A DNA stretch of 16,262 nt from an uncultured Negativicutes bacterium (GCA_937926555.1 CALAZX010000143.1:1-16262), one strand, 5' to 3'; shown: positions 1 to 6,776, counted from the stretch's first letter. Notes: generated by a model not told the origin, from the sequence alone. Made by a program: numbers and translations.

Positions 1-55
1 CTGTTACTGATTTTAAGAACACTCATACCACCCAATCTGTTTATTGTATCGCCCC

Positions 56-114
56 CGCACCGATGGGTGCGATGAAGCGTTGTTCACTGTTGTTTCCTGC
101 GCCTGACGCTTCAT
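56..114. repeat. two inverted repeats downstream of the helicase gene
   Basis: The first 164 bases hold no gene that I can support. They lie downstream of the minus-strand helicase. CGCACC at 56-61 pairs with GGTGCG at 66-71 around a four-base loop, and ATGAAGCGT at 72-80 is a perfect nine-base inverted repeat of ACGCTTCAT at 106-114. Neither hairpin is followed by a T-run on the minus strand, so neither is a standard intrinsic terminator for the helicase. The role is unknown; they could be processing or mRNA-end hairpins. Confidence 0.35.
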
Positions 115-164
115 GTACGGATTTATTCCCGCACTTGCCGCTTCCGGCGCCGCTCCCCCGGCGG

Positions 165-1421
165 TTATTTCTTCTCGCGGGGTTTCTGCCGGCGGTTGGA
201 GCCGGTCTTCGGCGCATGGCGCTTGTCTTTCACGGAGTTCCGTCCCCGGGACTTCACGACCTTCTTCTTCCGCCGTGCCGGATTCGGTTTCCGGCGGGCG
301 ATGGTCCGTCCCTCCACAGTCTGCTTCTCCATGGTGATGTCCAGCTTCTTCTCGATGAGCTGGATCCAGTGCAGGTCCTCCGGCGTGTACAGGGTCACCG
401 CCACACCGTCGCGGCCCGCGCGGCCCGTACGGCCCACACGGTGCACATACCAGCTGGCGTCATGGGGCACGTCGTAGTTGATGACATGGGTGACGCCCTC
501 CACGTCCAGTCCTCTGGCCGCGATATCGCTGGCCGCCAGAATCTGGATCTCCGCCTCGCGGAACTTCCGCATGACGGTCTTCCGCTTGGTGGGGCTCATG
601 TCGCCGGTGAGGACATCCGCGTTGAAGCCCTGCTGGCCCAGGTACTCGTTCAGTTCCTTGGCCCGCTCCTTGCTGATGCAGAACACCAGCATGAGGAAGG
701 GGTTGAAACGACGGATCAGCCGCTCCAGCACGCGGGGCTTGTCCTCCTCCACGGTCTTGATGCAGATCTGCTTGATGGTCCGCACCACAGACTCCTCCGG
801 ATTCACGTCGATGATCTGGCAGTTCCGGGTCAGTTTCTTGCCCAGCTTGCCGATCTCCTCGTCGATGGTGGCGGAGCAGAGCATGGTCTGATGGTCCGGC
901 GCCGTCATGGCGATCAGCTTCATGGCGTCCTCCATGAAGCCCTGGGCCAGCATCTCGTCCATCTCGTCCAGCACCAGGAAGGTCACGCCTCCCAGATCCG
1001 TGCTGCCACGCTGGATATGGTCCAGCAGGCGGCCGGATGTGCCGATGAGAATATGGGCGTTGCCGTCCAGTTTCCGTTTCTGCTGCTCGAAATCGTGGCC
1101 GCCCACCACCGCCATGGTCTTCAGCCCGGTGCCTTCCAGCACCTGCTTCATCACCTGGTTGGTCTGCTGGGCCAGCTCACGGGTGGGGGTGATCACCAGC
1201 GCCTGGACGTAGTTCTTCGCCGGATCCACCTTCTGTGCCAGGGGGATCAGGAAGGCCAGGGTCTTGCCGGTGCCCGTCTGGGCCCGCGCCAGCACGTCCT
1301 TTCCGGAGAGCAGGGCGGGAATCGCCTGCTGCTGTACCGGCATGGGCTTCACGATGCCCATCTTCTTCAAATTGGCCCGCACTTCCGGGCACACTTTCAT
1401 CTGTTCAAAAATATCAGCCAT
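165..1421 (-). CDS. DEAD-box ATP-dependent RNA helicase with DEMD motif II
   Basis: This is a 418-residue superfamily 2 helicase that would unwind RNA duplexes using ATP in the cytoplasm, probably in ribosome assembly or mRNA turnover. All core motifs are visible: Q-motif region around residues 26-35, motif I AQTGTGKT at 47-54, Ia PTRELAQQ at 79-86, a Ib-like TSGR at 128-131, motif II DEMD at 152-155, SAT at 183-185, ARGLDVEG near 302-309, and HRVGRTGRAG at 327-336. Family members normally have TPGR and DEAD, so two motif positions are unusual. Residues from about 372 to the end form a very Arg/Lys-rich tail typical of RNA-binding extensions. The start is supported by GAGG six bases upstream of ATG. 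It overlaps the end of the glycosylase gene by eight bases, implying translational coupling. It is a CshA/RhlE-like protein, but the exact subfamily is not assigned. Confidence 0.96.
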   Translation of the reverse strand: MADIFEQMKVCPEVRANLKKMGIVKPMPVQQQAIPALLSGKDVLARAQTGTGKTLAFLIPLAQKVDPAKNYVQALVITPTRELAQQTNQVMKQVLEGTGLKTMAVVGGHDFEQQKRKLDGNAHILIGTSGRLLDHIQRGSTDLGGVTFLVLDEMDEMLAQGFMEDAMKLIAMTAPDHQTMLCSATIDEEIGKLGKKLTRNCQIIDVNPEESVVRTIKQICIKTVEEDKPRVLERLIRRFNPFLMLVFCISKERAKELNEYLGQQGFNADVLTGDMSPTKRKTVMRKFREAEIQILAASDIAARGLDVEGVTHVINYDVPHDASWYVHRVGRTGRAGRDGVAVTLYTPEDLHWIQLIEKKLDITMEKQTVEGRTIARRKPNPARRKKKVVKSRGRNSVKDKRHAPKTGSNRRQKPREKK

Positions 1422-2046
1422 TTTTTACCTCAACCTCTTCCGAGTGCTTCAGCAGGCACCATACGCCCAGACTCCGCCAGGGACGCCATTTCTCCGTGAG
1501 CCGGATGACCTGGCCCCGCTTGGGCAGCTTGTCCAGTCCGTACAGCTGCTGAATCTCTCTCTTCAACAAAAAATCATCGCCGGGAACCACGTCCTGCCGG
1601 CAGAGGGAGAGCATCAGGAACAGCTCCACCGTCCACTGGCCAAGACCTTTCACGGTCTTCAGCGTTTTCACGATCCGGGAATCCTCCATCTCGTCGAAGG
1701 CGTCCAGATCAATCGTCCCGTCCACCAGGGCACGGGCGAAATCTTTCATATAACCGACCTTGACTTCCGTCAGGCCGCAATCCATCAGCTGCTGATCCGT
1801 CAGTTCCAGCACCTTCTCCGGCAGCATGGGTTCGCCGGTGAGCTCCTTCAGCCGCTCCATGATCTCCAGGCTGGTCTCCGGCGGCAGCTGCTGCGCCGCG
1901 ATGCCTGTCAGCAGCACTCTGAAATAGATGTCCTTGTCATCGGGAACCAGTGTGCACGGTCCGTATTTCTCCAGAAAAGGGATCAGCTCCGGAGCGTTCT
2001 CTCTCAAATATTTCTCACCCTGTGTCCAATCCGGTTTCGCCTGCAT
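1414..2046 (-). CDS. DNA-3-methyladenine glycosylase II (AlkA-type)
   Basis: This is a 210-residue HhH-GPD base-excision repair glycosylase that removes alkylated purines such as 3-methyladenine from DNA. The helix-hairpin-helix is at residues 131-145 (TVKGLGQWTVE). It is followed by the acidic segment DVVPGDDFLLK at 152-162, which aligns with the DVFLPDDYLIK segment of E. coli AlkA; this makes Asp158 the probable catalytic residue. The later WRPWRS at 187-192 also matches AlkA (WKPWRS). The protein lacks the long N-terminal domain of E. coli AlkA and corresponds to the shorter form common in Firmicutes. AAGGAG lies seven bases upstream of the ATG. It is the first gene of a two-gene unit with the helicase. 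No adaptive-response (Ada) gene is nearby. Confidence 0.93.
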   Translation of the reverse strand: MQAKPDWTQGEKYLRENAPELIPFLEKYGPCTLVPDDKDIYFRVLLTGIAAQQLPPETSLEIMERLKELTGEPMLPEKVLELTDQQLMDCGLTEVKVGYMKDFARALVDGTIDLDAFDEMEDSRIVKTLKTVKGLGQWTVELFLMLSLCRQDVVPGDDFLLKREIQQLYGLDKLPKRGQVIRLTEKWRPWRSLGVWCLLKHSEEVEVKNG

Positions 2047-2069
2047 TCACGTTCTCCTTCCGTTCCTCC

Positions 2070-2091
2070 GGGGTACGGCCACTGCCGCCCC
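2070..2091 (-). other. GC-rich hairpin in the glycosylase leader
   Basis: On the minus strand GGGGCGGC pairs with GCCG and CCCC around a four-base loop with a two-base bulge. It lies about ten bases upstream of the Shine-Dalgarno of the glycosylase gene. It would be in the mRNA 5' end and could modulate translation. The structure is seen; the role is inferred. Confidence 0.35.
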
Positions 2092-2142
2092 TTATTGTAA
2101 GGATGCATACCATCCCACATTAAATTAAATGATAGATAATTA

Positions 2143-2148
2143 ATTATA
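2143..2148 (-). promoter_or_regulatory. probable -10 box for glycosylase-helicase transcript
   Basis: A perfect TATAAT on the minus strand lies in an AT-rich stretch about 97 bases upstream of the glycosylase start. The -35 region (a T-run near 2166-2171) is a poor match, so only the -10 is called. The position between divergent genes fits a promoter for the glycosylase and helicase. Confidence 0.45.
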
Positions 2149-2235
2149 ACATATATCCGGCATTTAAAAAACAGGAAAATCCCCTCTACACCGCATACAT
2201 CCATATGAAAGAGGACATACGGCGGCCCTGTGATG

Positions 2236-2244
2236 TGGTATAAT
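2236..2244 (+). promoter_or_regulatory. extended -10 promoter for the PH-like/DUF805 unit
   Basis: TGG followed by TATAAT (2239-2244) forms an extended -10 element, which can work with a weak -35; no good TTGACA match is seen near 2215. It lies about 97 bases upstream of the ATG at 2342 and points to that gene. Confidence 0.5.
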
Positions 2245-2341
2245 AAACCATAAGTCTTATTTCGGACATGGCAACGTGAAACCACGCGGCATGACAGCGG
2301 GGAGCATCGAAAAACGATATGACAGAAGGAGACACGCATCA

Positions 2342-3226
2342 ATGGGTATATGGGAATTTCTGCGCAAGAGAATAAAGGTGGACGGACTGCTGAAAGGCAT
2401 CCTCTTCGGCATCTTCGCCTACTTCGCCGAAAAAAGGGAGGAGGAGAACCGGGCCAGGGCCGAAGCGGAGCGGAAAGAGAAACTGCGCCTGGAAGGCCAG
2501 GAGGAATACCGCAAGACGCTGGCCGCCATCATCCAGGCGGAGAAACCGGACCAACAGCCGGTGCTGGACGGCATCGTGGAGCAGTACGGCCTTTCCGAGG
2601 ATTTCGAGGTGGAGGAGCTGCGGAAACAGTTCACCACCTTCAGCGAGAATTTCCTGGAACAACCCTCCATCTCCACCGAGGAGTATGACCGGTTCAAAGC
2701 CCTCCAGGCGTCCCACAACATCAACATGGGCGACGGCGCCAAGGCGCTGCTGGAACGGAAGCACGCCATCTGGCTGGCCAACAACGAGTCTGTCCTGCCG
2801 GAGCTGGATCCCGCCGACATCGCCCTGCCCCTGAAAAAAGGGGAGGTGGTCCATCTGGCGGACTACGGCTACATGAAGAAAGTGAGCACCCGGACGGAAC
2901 GGGTGGGCTACCACGGACCGGTGATCAGCTTCAAACTGTTCAAAGGCGTCCGCTACCGGGCCGGGGACCTGGGCGTCCACCGCACCACCCGGACCACCAT
3001 CGACGTGGTGGACGAGGGTTCCTTCTATATCACCAACAAACGTGTGGTCTTCGTGGGGCAGATGAAGAACTTCTCCATCCCCATCAACAAAGTGATCAAG
3101 ATCGAGGTCATGGACGAAGGACTGCTCCTCCAGAAGGAGAACACCATGACTCCCAGAATCGTGGAGCTGGGCGACTACGACCTGCCCCTCTCCGTGCTGT
3201 CCGTCCTGATCAACGGGCAGGAATAA
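2342..3226 (+). CDS. hypothetical protein with N-terminal membrane/coiled-coil region and C-terminal PH-like domain
   Basis: This is a 294-residue protein not assigned to a named family. Residues 14-28 are hydrophobic and may touch or cross the membrane. Residues 30-60 are highly charged and Glu/Arg/Lys-rich, as in a helical or coiled-coil stretch. The C-terminal part (about 165-290) contains the strand pattern GSFYITNKRVVFVGQ at 226-240 followed by SIPINKVIKIEV, which resembles bacterial PH-like/GRAM domains in which a protein reports how it was made resistant or sensed through a beta-sandwich; the ligand is unknown. The ATG at 2342 is preferred to one at 2276 because GGAG sits ten bases upstream and the earlier extension is not protein-like. 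The DUF805 gene follows after 16 bases, so they are probably co-transcribed. The PH-like assignment is a pattern-based inference. Confidence 0.85.
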   Translation: MGIWEFLRKRIKVDGLLKGILFGIFAYFAEKREEENRARAEAERKEKLRLEGQEEYRKTLAAIIQAEKPDQQPVLDGIVEQYGLSEDFEVEELRKQFTTFSENFLEQPSISTEEYDRFKALQASHNINMGDGAKALLERKHAIWLANNESVLPELDPADIALPLKKGEVVHLADYGYMKKVSTRTERVGYHGPVISFKLFKGVRYRAGDLGVHRTTRTTIDVVDEGSFYITNKRVVFVGQMKNFSIPINKVIKIEVMDEGLLLQKENTMTPRIVELGDYDLPLSVLSVLINGQE

Positions 3227-3242
3227 GAAAAGGAGTGACTGT

Positions 3243-3656
3243 ATGAGCACAATCAGGAAATTCTTCAACTTCTCCGGCCGTATCAACCGCCGGACATATC
3301 TGGTACATAGTCTTCTGCTGACCCTGCTGATCATCGTGGTGTGGGTGGCAGCCGCAGCATTGGCACTGCAATCCGATGGCTTTATATTCCCCATCATCTG
3401 GCTGGCCTTGACACTGGCCGTGATTGTGAGGAATCTGTCCCTGCTGATCCGCCGCTTCCATGATTTCAACGGCTCCGGACTGATGGTGTTCGCCTATATC
3501 ATCGGCAGCGGCTTCCTTTCCGGTGTCGCTACGCGTATCGCTCCCTTCCTGGACACCGTGGTGACCCTCGTGATGCTCTGCATCCCGCTCCTCATTCCGG
3601 GAACACAGGGTGACAACAAATACGGACCCCAGCCGGAGAAACGCATCGGCATGTGA
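3243..3656 (+). CDS. DUF805 family inner-membrane protein
   Basis: This is a 137-residue membrane protein. DUF805 hallmarks are present: FNFSGRINRRTYL at residues 8-20, the RRFHDFNGSG motif at 70-79, and the C-terminal GTQGDNKYGPQP at 120-131. Hydrophobic segments at about 21-42, 48-66, 80-97 and 103-119 suggest four membrane spans. DUF805 proteins are widespread and have no firmly established function. AGGAG lies nine bases before the ATG, and the gene starts 16 bases after the PH-like gene, so the two are probably one operon and might act together at the membrane. Confidence 0.93.
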   Translation: MSTIRKFFNFSGRINRRTYLVHSLLLTLLIIVVWVAAAALALQSDGFIFPIIWLALTLAVIVRNLSLLIRRFHDFNGSGLMVFAYIIGSGFLSGVATRIAPFLDTVVTLVMLCIPLLIPGTQGDNKYGPQPEKRIGM

Positions 3657-3733
3657 TGGGAGCAGTCCGGGTGACACAATACCCACAGCCTATCTGACAC
3701 AAAAGACAAGACCCCGGGAGGTATATCATATCC

Positions 3734-4381
3734 ATGCAATTCACACTGGACTTCGGAAGAGGCATCTTCAAGACACCTCAACAAGGACGGAATAACAACC
3801 GGAAAAGCTGTACCCGCAACAAAGGACGTTCTCTGCTGCAGATTCCGCGTGACTACACGGTACTCGACCTGGAGACAACGGGGCTCAGGCCGGCTTCCGA
3901 CTCCATCATCGAAGTCGCCTGCATCAAGTACAGGGACGGCCGGGAGGTGGACACCTACCATACCTATGTACGCCCCGCCACCTTCCACAGCGAGGACAGT
4001 GAGGGCTACACCTATTACGTGAACGGATTCATCACCAATCTCACCGGCATCACCAACGAGATGCTGGAGGAAGCCCCTTCCTTCGAGGATATCGCGGAAG
4101 AGCTGTCCGCTTTCCTTGAGGGTGAGATCATCGTGGGGCACAACGTGAACTTCGATATCAATTTCCTCTACGACAACTACAAAAACTTCGACGGCTCGGA
4201 TTTCAGCAACGACTTTCTCGACACCATGCGGCTGGCGCGCCGGCTGCTGCCCGACCTGCCCCACCACCGTCTGGACGACCTGGCGGACTTCTTCAATATC
4301 AGAGGGATCTACCACCGGGCCATGGAAGACTGCCGGATGACCCAAGGAGTCCTGAAAGGACTGGCGTCTTTGGTGCGGTAG
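3734..4381 (+). CDS. DnaQ-like DEDDh 3'-5' exonuclease
   Basis: This is a 215-residue exonuclease of the DnaQ/PolC-epsilon superfamily, which removes nucleotides from 3' ends of DNA or RNA using two metal ions. The catalytic residues are visible: Asp45 and Glu47 in VLDLETTG (43-50), Asp141 in GHNVNFDINFL (135-145), His194 and Asp199 in YHRAMEDC (193-200). It has only the exonuclease domain, with no polymerase or BRCT domain, so it is a stand-alone nuclease involved in repair or processing rather than the replicative proofreader. The first 37 residues are basic and polar and lie outside the fold. The start is supported by GGGAGG about 12 bases upstream, slightly long spacing; a later start within the basic stretch cannot be excluded. 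It is 77 bases downstream of the DUF805 gene. Sequence after its stop turns abruptly AT-rich. Confidence 0.9.
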   Translation: MQFTLDFGRGIFKTPQQGRNNNRKSCTRNKGRSLLQIPRDYTVLDLETTGLRPASDSIIEVACIKYRDGREVDTYHTYVRPATFHSEDSEGYTYYVNGFITNLTGITNEMLEEAPSFEDIAEELSAFLEGEIIVGHNVNFDINFLYDNYKNFDGSDFSNDFLDTMRLARRLLPDLPHHRLDDLADFFNIRGIYHRAMEDCRMTQGVLKGLASLVR

Positions 4382-4577
4382 GAATGGAGTGCGCAGAAAG
4401 TTAAGTGCTAACAAATTTATCACCACACAAAACACATTAATTAATATCAACAAAAATGTCTATTCTTCGTTTAATATTATCCCTGCTGGAACACCTCTAA
4501 ATTTATATAAAATCACTTTTTACCTTTACTTTTCTAAGAATTCATAAAGAAATATGCCTTATCATATTTCCCCTTAG

Positions 4578-4605
4578 TTTTCAGACTATCTTTGCATGTT
4601 ATACT
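4578..4605 (+). promoter_or_regulatory. promoter for the DUF4145-like gene
   Basis: TTTTCA at 4578-4583 (four of six match TTGACA), a 16-base spacer and TATACT at 4600-4605, with TGT just before it as an extended -10. The transcript would start around 4612, leaving a leader of about 15 bases containing AAAGGAG. The surrounding 4382-4625 gap is AT-rich and shows no other feature. Confidence 0.55.
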
Positions 4606-4625
4606 GTTTTTAAAGGAGTGATTGT

Positions 4626-5279
4626 ATGAAAATAAAATGCGAGTTTGGCGCCGGATCAACCGATCTGAATGTACCCGATATTTGTCCAAGGTGCGGAAAA
4701 AACTTTGCACCTTCCACTCTATTTTACAGTTATCTCAAAAGCACCGATAAAAAAATCAACTTTGTCGCACTCCTATCCTGTCCCTTCTGTAACAAAGCTA
4801 CACTCATAGAGTATCCGTGGAGTAATTTATTTTCTGTCAATCCTAGATATGAAGATTACTGGCCGAACATTCAGATTTACGACTTACCGAATGGCATTGC
4901 TGATTTGTATCCTGCTTTTTCTAAGACATATAATGAGGCAGCATTAGCTGAAGCAATGGGAATAACCAAAATCGCAGGCATGGGATATCGCAAAGCCTTA
5001 GAAGAGCTTATAGAACACTATCTTTCAAATCATCCAGAAATCGAATGCAACCCTGATGCTCCTCTAGGCAAAAAAGTTCTTAAAATAGCCAATCCGAAAA
5101 TCCAGGCATTGGCCAAAGCAAGTGTTTGGTTAGGGAATGATCAAGTTCATACTAAAATAAAATTTCCTGAATATGATATAAATGATTTAAAATCATTCAT
5201 AAAAGCATTATGTTATTTCATACTCATGGAAGCAGAAATTGATAAAGCAACTAAACTGATCAGCACTCCATCGTCCTAA
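4626..5279 (+). CDS. DUF4145-like zinc-ribbon protein
   Basis: This is a 217-residue protein. Two Cys pairs, CPRC at residues 20-23 and CPFC at 52-55, could bind one zinc. They are followed by a helical region with AALAEAMGITKIAGMGYRKA near 105-124, then ASVWLGNDQVH at 165-175. This arrangement (zinc ribbon, then a helix carrying an R-x-A-L-E-like motif, then a G-N-x-x-x-H segment) resembles DUF4145, a family found alone or attached to restriction and other nucleic-acid-associated proteins; no biochemical function is established. Its base composition (AT-rich) and codon use (many TTA, AAA, ATA) differ strongly from the upstream exonuclease, suggesting acquisition by transfer. It has its own promoter and a strong Shine-Dalgarno. 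The family assignment is from pattern memory and is fairly but not fully certain. Confidence 0.8.
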   Translation: MKIKCEFGAGSTDLNVPDICPRCGKNFAPSTLFYSYLKSTDKKINFVALLSCPFCNKATLIEYPWSNLFSVNPRYEDYWPNIQIYDLPNGIADLYPAFSKTYNEAALAEAMGITKIAGMGYRKALEELIEHYLSNHPEIECNPDAPLGKKVLKIANPKIQALAKASVWLGNDQVHTKIKFPEYDINDLKSFIKALCYFILMEAEIDKATKLISTPSS

Positions 5280-5361
5280 AACCCATCAAAAACAGTACTT
5301 ATCACGCAAAAATTCTTTTACTAAGCCTGTACAGTTTAACAAATCTATTTTAACCTAGACC

Positions 5362-5403
5362 ATTAAGGACCCTTGCACCGCCGACGAGTCTATGGTCCTC
5401 AAT
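5362..5403. repeat. imperfect inverted repeat after the DUF4145-like gene
   Basis: ATTAAGGACC (5362-5371) and GGTCCTCAAT (5394-5403) form a ten-base inverted repeat with one mismatch; GACCAT (5358-5363) can alternatively pair with ATGGTC (5392-5397). There is no following T-run, so it is not a clear terminator. It covers the start codon of the small ORF at 5392. Confidence 0.35.
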
Positions 5404-5535
5404 TCTCAATGCTCATATGAACAGAACCGGAAGACTTATATGCACGAGATACCGCACCATCAACACAGAGATCTTGATTCAGATGTCGCTGTTGACGAAA
5501 TAGATTCTGTCCGGCACCGTCAGAAGAAGAGGTGA
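5392..5535 (+). CDS. possible 47-residue ORF, unrecognised
   Basis: An ATG at 5392 opens 47 codons ending in TGA at 5533-5535, four bases before the ATG of the next membrane-protein gene. The product is polar and charged, rich in His, Asp and Arg (for example HEIPHHQHRDLDSDVAVDE), with no membrane segment and no family that I recognise. The stretch is less AT-rich than the genes on either side. The upstream sequence has no convincing Shine-Dalgarno. It may be a coupled leader peptide, a 3' remnant of a deleted gene, or non-coding. Confidence 0.25.
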   Translation: MVLNSQCSYEQNRKTYMHEIPHHQHRDLDSDVAVDEIDSVRHRQKKR

Positions 5536-5539
5536 CTTC

Positions 5540-5911
5540 ATGAACTACTATGCAATTTCGCTTAGTCTTATAACCTCAGTACTTGGAATACCGCTACTAG
5601 CAAGAACCTATGAAAAAAATGGAGGCAAGATGTTTCCCTTACTGAATCAGGAGACCTTTGTTTTTATTCCTGCCTACATTCGCCTTGCCCTTATTTCCCC
5701 TAATCCTGGGTTTGCAGTGTTGCTTACAGTACTCAGCACAATTGGATTTCTTTTCCCCATCGGCTTCACCTATATGTACTTTTTCAAAAAGGACAAAACC
5801 GGAATTCAAGAAACGTTTCCGCCGTTCATAGCGTATCCGACATTAGTTGTAATTTGGATGGAGTGTCTTTCGAAATGGTTCGAATCTGCTGCTGAGCTTT
5901 TTCGAATGTAG
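5540..5911 (+). CDS. small hypothetical membrane protein
   Basis: This is a 123-residue hydrophobic protein with about four predicted membrane segments (residues 3-20, 40-54, 57-81 and 96-112). The loop KKDKTGIQETFPPF at 83-96 is the main hydrophilic part. No family is recognised. An AGAGGTGA Shine-Dalgarno-like sequence lies just upstream and overlaps the stop of the preceding small ORF. The gene shares the AT-rich composition of the DUF4145-like gene and sits between that gene and an integrase remnant, so it probably belongs to an acquired segment. There is no signal that ties it to transport or immunity. Confidence 0.65.
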   Translation: MNYYAISLSLITSVLGIPLLARTYEKNGGKMFPLLNQETFVFIPAYIRLALISPNPGFAVLLTVLSTIGFLFPIGFTYMYFFKKDKTGIQETFPPFIAYPTLVVIWMECLSKWFESAAELFRM

Positions 5912-6016
5912 CATAATTAAAAATGCAATTTATAAACCATTCGCAAACGGGGTTGATGTTGGGGAGATAGGGTCTCGCCGTCACCTCAAATAAAGGAGCC
6001 CACAAGGAATACTGTT

Positions 6017-6415
6017 ATGAGAGCAACAGAGCTGGTCAACTTTGCCTGTATCTTTTTGAGCTATTTGACAAAAGAGCATATGGAAAAGCAATGTATTTCA
6101 AATGGTTTGGCCGCCTGCTCTGTATTCTTCGGCCAGGCGGCACAAGCTTTTGTATTTGCGACAAGGACGGGTAACCCGTTGGATTACCAGCGCATCTATC
6201 AGACCTGGCTGCGGATTCAGAAGCTGTCCGGAGTAAAGAAAACCATCCATACCTTCCGTCACACTTTCGCAACGGTAGGACTGGCAAAGGGAATCCCGAT
6301 TACTGAGATGTCCAGGATCCTGGGGCATGCCGATGTGGCCACCACGTTGAATATGTACTCCCACGCTATACCTGATTACAATCAAAAGATCATTGAGATG
6401 TTTAACAAAAAATAA
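6017..6415 (+). pseudogene. tyrosine recombinase/phage integrase, C-terminal remnant
   Basis: The open frame has 132 codons, but only the last 85 or so look like integrase. HTFRHTFAT (residues 79-87) supplies the His-x-x-Arg box, RILGHADVATT (100-110) the second His, and MYSHA (113-117) the nucleophilic Tyr114. The first catalytic Arg box (usually in a TGLRRGE-like motif), the core-binding domain and the arm-binding domain are all missing. Intact relatives are about 370-400 residues. The first 45 residues match nothing integrase-like, and an inverted repeat (GCCGCCTG at 6110-6117, CAGGCGGC at 6134-6141) sits within them, as if unrelated DNA was joined to the 3' part. It would not be active alone. 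It marks the edge of a former integrated element, beside the tRNA array at 6621. Confidence 0.8.
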
Positions 6416-6420
6416 AAAAG

Positions 6421-6459
6421 CCACTCCATGCAAAAACAATCTGCGAGGAGTGGTTTTTT
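6421..6459 (+). terminator. intrinsic terminator after the integrase remnant
   Basis: CCACTCC (6421-6427) pairs with GGAGTGG (6447-6453) and is followed by a run of six T; the left arm is preceded by AAAAAG, so the stem extends into A-T pairs. It lies six bases after the integrase stop. Confidence 0.75.
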
Positions 6460-6481
6460 ATTCTCTTTTTTCATTTTAAAG

Positions 6482-6540
6482 TGGGGGCGATTTGGGGGCG
6501 GTTTACTATCTTTTAGGGGTGCTTACGGGCGCTTACGGGG
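6482..6540. repeat. phased short direct repeats, candidate recombinase arm or attachment region
   Basis: TGGGGGCG occurs at 6482-6489 and 6493-6500 (period 11), and GCTTACGGG at 6521-6529 and 6531-6539 (period 10). Both are close to one DNA helical turn. They lie between the integrase terminator and the terminator of the tRNA array, where the recombinase binding sites of an integrated element would be expected. This role is an inference; no second att copy was found at the far end near 4390. Confidence 0.4.
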
Positions 6541-6577
6541 CATTACTCATGACAAAAACGCCCTTGTTTCAGAAAAC

Positions 6578-6613
6578 AAAAAACACCTTGAAACCATAAG
6601 ATTTCAAGGTGTT
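6578..6613 (-). terminator. terminator of the minus-strand tRNA array
   Basis: A perfect 12-base stem, AACACCTTGAAA (6582-6593) with TTTCAAGGTGTT (6602-6613), has an eight-base loop. On the minus strand it is followed by a T-run complementary to 6578-6583. It sits eight bases downstream of the tRNA-Trp 3' end. Confidence 0.85.
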
Positions 6614-6620
6614 GATTTCG

Positions 6621-6696
6621 TGGCAGGGGCAGAAGGAGTCGAACCCTCAACCAACGGTTTTGGAGACCGCTACTCTACCAATTGAGCTATACCCCT
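6621..6696 (-). tRNA. tRNA-Trp (anticodon CCA)
   Basis: 76 bases including encoded CCA. Acceptor AGGGGTA pairs with TGCCCCT (one G-T), discriminator G, anticodon loop CTCCAAA, and a normal GGTTCGA T-loop. It is the last gene of the four-tRNA array. Confidence 0.95.
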
Positions 6697-6697
6697 G

Positions 6698-6772
<75 letters not shown>

Positions 6773-6776
6773 AAAA

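Noticed and set aside
63..1499. A 478-codon plus-strand frame opposite the helicase
   Set aside because: It mirrors the helicase codons and has no family features; the minus-strand protein has all the helicase motifs.
2276..2341. An upstream ATG extending the PH-like protein by 22 residues
   Set aside because: It has no ribosome binding site and adds an atypical basic segment; the ATG at 2342 has GGAG at suitable spacing.
3734..6415. A complete phage-defence system made of exonuclease, DUF4145-like protein and membrane protein
   Set aside because: The exonuclease has host-like composition and the others do not, they have separate promoters, and I cannot name a known system with these parts. 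Kept only as a low-certainty idea about the islet.
4390..6620. Direct repeats marking both ends of the integrated element
   Set aside because: I compared the sequence near 4390-4440 with 6420-6620, including the tRNA-Trp 3' end, and found no convincing matching core.
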